Assembly: GCA_937969105.1 (NCBI GenBank)
Contig: CALBUZ010000127.1
Coordinates: 1 to 17,042, forward strand
Direction of reading: 5' to 3'
DNA: 17,042 nucleotides
Source: an uncultured Collinsella sp.
Lineage (GTDB): Bacteria > Actinomycetota > Coriobacteriia > Coriobacteriales > Coriobacteriaceae
The translations under genes and the position numbers were made by a program. Shown here piece after piece: positions 14,511-17,042 of the stretch (the stretch's first letter is position 1; every line of letters begins with the position of its first letter). The notes below the pieces were generated by a model. It searched no databases. It was not told where the DNA came from and saw only the letters and a program-made list of their open reading frames with translations.

Positions 14511-15229
14511 TGCAAAAGGCTATCTATACCACCGTCGGGATCGACGAGCTGTTGCCGCATGTTCAGGCGCTCAAGGGTGCCGGCGCGCGTTTTGTGCAGA
14601 TGCATGCCGAGCGCTGTGTGGACGACGGATCGTATCGCCTGGTCTATACGTTTATCAACGTCCGCGCTGCTCAGGAGCATATCGCGCAGGACGGCAGCTA
14701 TGCGATCGAAAACCTGGTGGTTGATGGTATCGACCAGTACCAGGAGATTCCGTCCATCAGCTCGTACTATCCGGCGGTATTCCCGTTTGAGAACGAGGCA
14801 CACGATCTGTTTGGGCTTGCCATTACTGACATGCAGGTCGACTTTAACGGCTTTTTCTACCAGGTCTCGACTGCCGAGCCCATGAGCGTTATTACGCCCG
14901 AGGTGAAGGCTGCGCGCGAGAAAGCCATGAAGGTCCGCGCCGCCGCCGAGGCCAAGGCGCGCAAGGCCGCGGCCGAAAAGGCCGCCGCGGCTGCGGCTGC
15001 TACGGGGGAGGGCGCCGCAGGTGCCGGCGATGCTGCGGGCGCTGCCGTCGCTCAGCCCACTGCGGCTGCCGGCTCCGATGCTCAGCACGACGATGCCGCT
15101 GCCAAGGCCGCGCTCAAGGCCGCCGAGCTGGAGGCAAAGCTCGCCGCCATGGATCCCGAGAAAGCGGCCAAGGTCCGCGCGGCGCTTGCCGCCAAGGCCG
15201 CCCGCGACAAGCAGAAAAAGGAGGCGTAA
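14510..15229 (+). CDS. echD: Ech-type hydrogenase NuoC-like subunit (EchD) with Ala/Lys-rich tail
   Basis: A 239-aa protein. The first 130 residues match the 30-kDa NuoC/HycE N-terminal family, recognised by ISSYYPAVFPFENEAHDLFGL near residue 82-103. In Ech it is a structural subunit of the soluble arm next to the large subunit. From about residue 131 to the end runs a charged Ala/Lys/Glu-rich tail of about 110 residues (REKAMKVRAAAEAKARKAA; later PEKAAKVRAALAAKAARDK). This is likely helical and perhaps coiled-coil, and it nearly doubles the protein. Start ATG 14510 lies in TAATG with the echC stop, with AAGGAGG at 14496-14502, so the two are translationally coupled. The large-subunit gene starts five bases after the stop. 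Confidence 0.88.
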   Translation: MQKAIYTTVGIDELLPHVQALKGAGARFVQMHAERCVDDGSYRLVYTFINVRAAQEHIAQDGSYAIENLVVDGIDQYQEIPSISSYYPAVFPFENEAHDLFGLAITDMQVDFNGFFYQVSTAEPMSVITPEVKAAREKAMKVRAAAEAKARKAAAEKAAAAAAATGEGAAGAGDAAGAAVAQPTAAAGSDAQHDDAAAKAALKAAELEAKLAAMDPEKAAKVRAALAAKAARDKQKKEA

Positions 15230-15234
15230 GGTCC

Positions 15235-16323
15235 ATGGCACATCGCTCCGTTATTCCGTTTGGCCCGCAGCACCCGGTGCTGCCCGAGCCGCTTCATCTG
15301 GACCTGGTGATTGAGGACGACCGCGTCATCGAGGCAATTCCGCAGATCGGCTTCGTGCACCGCGGGCTCGAGAAGCTCACCGAAAAGCGCGATATGCACC
15401 AGTTTGGCTACATCGCCGAGCGCATCTGCGGCATCTGCGCCGTGGGTCACAGCTGCGGCTATGCCAGCGCCTGCGAGCGTATGCTCGACATCGAGGTGCC
15501 CGGCCGCGTGCAGTATATCCGCACCATTTTGCACGAGCTTTCGCGCATCCACTCGCACCTGCTGTGGCTGGGCCTGCTCGCCGATGCCTTTGGCTTCGAG
15601 GCGCTGTTCTATCGCTCGTGGACCCTGCGCGAGCAGATTCTTAAGATCTTCGAGAGCACCTGCGGCGGCCGTGTGATCCTTTCGATTAACGAGATCGGCG
15701 GCCTTAAGCACGACATCGAGGACTCCGAGCTGGCGGGTATTGTCCAGACACTCGATGCCATGCGTTCCGACTACGAGGCCCTGGTGCATACGTTTTTGGA
15801 CGACGACAGCTGCGGCGAGCGCTTGCATGGCGTGGGCGTGATCAGCAAGAAGGATGCGCTGGAGCTTTCGATGGTCGGCCCGTTCGGTCGTGCCTCGGGC
15901 GTGGATTACGACGTGCGCATGTTTGGCGACGGTGCCTATGCGGACTTGGCCGCGTTTGAGCCCATCGTGGCGACCGACGGCGACTGCTATGCCCGCTGCC
16001 AGGTGCGTTGTGCCGAGGTCACGCAGGCCATGGACATCATCAAGGAGCTTGTGGGCAAGATCCCGCACGACGGCATCGGCGGGCGCACCAAGCTCACGCC
16101 GGCTGACGGCGCGCGCGGCGAGGTTGTGATTGAGCAGCCGCGTGGCGAGGCGTATTACTATGTGCGCGGCAACGGCACCAAGAACCTGGACCGTTTTCGC
16201 GTGCGCACGCCGACGTCGCAGAACCTGGCAGGTCTGACGCATGCGCTGCAGAACGTGCTCCTTGCCAACGTGCCCATGATTATCCTGACCATCGACCCCT
16301 GCATCAGCTGCACGGAAAGGTAG
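15235..16323 (+). CDS. echE: Group 4 [NiFe]-hydrogenase large (catalytic) subunit, EchE-like
   Basis: A 362-aa NuoD-like subunit with the nickel-iron site intact. The N-terminal ligands are Cys65 and Cys68 in ERICGICAVGH; the C-terminal ligands are Cys356 and Cys359 in DPCISCTER. These four cysteines separate a true hydrogenase from complex I NuoD and from cysteine-lacking relatives. It would reduce protons to H2 (or the reverse) on the cytoplasmic face. The protein stops at Arg362, three residues after the last ligand, so there is no C-terminal extension for a maturation protease; CooH of Rhodospirillum rubrum is a known case of this type. Start ATG 15235 has AAGGAGG upstream inside the end of echD. 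It ends seven bases before echF. No hyp maturation genes lie in the window. Confidence 0.95.
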   Translation: MAHRSVIPFGPQHPVLPEPLHLDLVIEDDRVIEAIPQIGFVHRGLEKLTEKRDMHQFGYIAERICGICAVGHSCGYASACERMLDIEVPGRVQYIRTILHELSRIHSHLLWLGLLADAFGFEALFYRSWTLREQILKIFESTCGGRVILSINEIGGLKHDIEDSELAGIVQTLDAMRSDYEALVHTFLDDDSCGERLHGVGVISKKDALELSMVGPFGRASGVDYDVRMFGDGAYADLAAFEPIVATDGDCYARCQVRCAEVTQAMDIIKELVGKIPHDGIGGRTKLTPADGARGEVVIEQPRGEAYYYVRGNGTKNLDRFRVRTPTSQNLAGLTHALQNVLLANVPMIILTIDPCISCTER

Positions 16324-16330
16324 GCGCGGC

Positions 16331-16672
16331 ATGAGTTTACTGACATTTGCCAAGACAGCCTTGGGTTCTATGGTCAAGCAGCCGGTCACGGTGTGCTATC
16401 CGCAGGAGAAGCTGGCGGCGCCCGAACGCCTGCGCGGGCATATCGTCAATGACATGGATGTGTGCATCTGCTGCTGCATGTGCGCGCGCCGTTGCCCGGC
16501 GGGCGCGCTCGCGGTCGATCGCAAGGGCGGGACGTGGTCGATCGACCCGTATGCTTGCGTGGTGTGCGGCGAGTGCATCGAAAGCTGCCCCAAACACTGC
16601 CTGAGCATGGACACCGCCCGTACTCCAGTCGCGGCGGACAAGACTCCCACGGTAGAAACCAAGCCGGAATAG
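16331..16672 (+). CDS. echF: Ech-type hydrogenase 2x[4Fe-4S] ferredoxin subunit (EchF)
   Basis: A 113-aa subunit with two ferredoxin-type cluster motifs, CxxCxxCxxxCP. The first is Cys45, 48, 51, 55 (CICCCMCARRCP), and the second Cys76, 79, 82, 86 (CVVCGECIESCP). It would accept electrons from soluble reduced ferredoxin and pass them to the small subunit. The first motif carries two additional cysteines (47 and 49) between the ligands, giving four Cys within five residues. The N-terminal MSLLTFAKTALGSMVKQPVT matches the start of EchF/HycF-type subunits. It is the last gene of the operon. A run of two exact 11-bp repeats (TAGAGCTGGAA, 16681-16702) and a long hairpin follow the stop. Confidence 0.93.
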   Translation: MSLLTFAKTALGSMVKQPVTVCYPQEKLAAPERLRGHIVNDMDVCICCCMCARRCPAGALAVDRKGGTWSIDPYACVVCGECIESCPKHCLSMDTARTPVAADKTPTVETKPE

Positions 16673-16704
16673 CGTTGGTATAGAGCTGGAATAGAGCTGG
16701 AATA

Positions 16705-16738
16705 GGGGCCGGTGGGGCAAAATTGCCCCACCGGCCCC
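16705..16738. terminator. Perfect 16-bp-stem hairpin after the hydrogenase operon
   Basis: GGGGCCGGTGGGGCAA, two A, then its exact reverse complement. It starts 33 bases after the echF stop. There is no T-run after it, so it may act as an RNA-stabilising 3' end or a rho-independent terminator of a non-classical type. A further 8-bp hairpin (16749-16766) follows directly. Confidence 0.55.
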
Positions 16739-16768
16739 GCGCTTAACGCGCGGTGGAGCCGCCGCGAA

Positions 16769-16922
16769 CAAAACTATGCCGGATTACGGGGCTGGATAGC
16801 GAACCTCCGACCATACAGAAAATCGCAAAAACAAAACCGCAGGTAGACAGCCTGCCGCTTTCCAAAAAATGAAGGTATGGATGAGGGTTCCGACTTTAGC
16901 CCCGTAATCCGGCATAGTTTTG
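16769..16922. repeat. 154-bp inverted-repeat element, copy B
   Basis: Terminal inverted repeats of 26 bp with one mismatch (16769-16794 and 16897-16922), each beginning CAAAACTATGCCGG. It is the same length as copy A at 1425-1578 and inverted relative to it. An internal GCAGGTAGACAGCCTGC hairpin lies in the middle. Similarity with copy A's left flank continues for about 19 bp to the right of this copy. A two-base AA on both sides is the only hint of a target duplication. Confidence 0.8.
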
Positions 16923-16950
16923 AAATGGCACCATATCAGTACCAGACCCT

Positions 16951-17042
16951 GATCCCTCGGGGACGGAGGAAAACGGATCATTCTGGCCTCGCTAGGGCTA
17001 CCGCGCGACCCGCCCGCCACGAAAGGGGCCCATCTACTACGT
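16951..17042. repeat. Partial second copy of the CATCTACTACGT palindromic element
   Basis: GATCCCTCGGGGACGGAGG, then AAACGGATCATT, then GCCACGAAAGGGGCCCATC and TACTACGT at the window edge. The order and spacing match the reverse complement of the right flank and right arm of the element at 1669-1828. It is cut by the window end, so its centre and second arm are not seen. Confidence 0.7.

Overview
The window is GC-rich, gene-dense bacterial chromosome. The gene content, the long Ala/Glu/Pro-rich insertions and tails in several proteins, and dispersed palindromic elements carrying CATCTACTACGT all fit a Coriobacteriia gut actinobacterium, most likely Collinsella. This placement rests on recalled family traits and has not been tested by a search.

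Layout. Bases 1-1378 hold the end of an ECF-type transporter operon: the 3' end of an ABC ATPase and a membrane S-component-like protein. Bases 1379-1904 carry two repeat elements, a 154-bp element with terminal inverted repeats and a large palindrome with a hairpin terminator at its centre. Next come exonuclease III (xth, minus strand), a divergent Sir2 deacylase, a fused dihydropteroate synthase-HPPK enzyme (folP-folK) and a short, degenerate biotin-ligase-like protein. Type III pantothenate kinase (coaX, minus strand) faces that last gene across a hairpin. An initiator tRNA-fMet with its own promoter and terminator follows. It is succeeded by four palindromic units in tandem with a period of 80-81 bp, then by a 676-aa Old-Yellow-Enzyme/FAD oxidoreductase of unknown substrate. 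An AT-rich stretch leads to an orphan tandem-HTH protein resembling IS3/IS150 OrfA.

The main system is at 10995-16672. It is a compact five-gene operon for a membrane-bound group 4 [NiFe] hydrogenase in the Ech gene order (A, B, C, D, E, F). The NuoL-like antiporter subunit and the NuoH-like membrane anchor are fused into one 960-aa protein. The catalytic subunit ends three residues after its last nickel-binding cysteine, so it has no peptide for a maturation protease to remove. The small subunit and the NuoC-like subunit carry long Ala-rich tails. The complex probably couples oxidation of reduced ferredoxin to H2 release and ion translocation. No formate dehydrogenase or hydrogenase maturation genes lie in the window.

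After the operon come a perfect 16-bp-stem hairpin, a second copy of the 154-bp element (inverted relative to the first), and the start of a second copy of the CATCTACTACGT palindrome, cut by the window end. No CRISPR array, prophage or defence system was seen. The most unusual features are the fused Ech hydrogenase, the 80-bp palindromic tandem array, the two dispersed repeat families and the large insertion in FolP.
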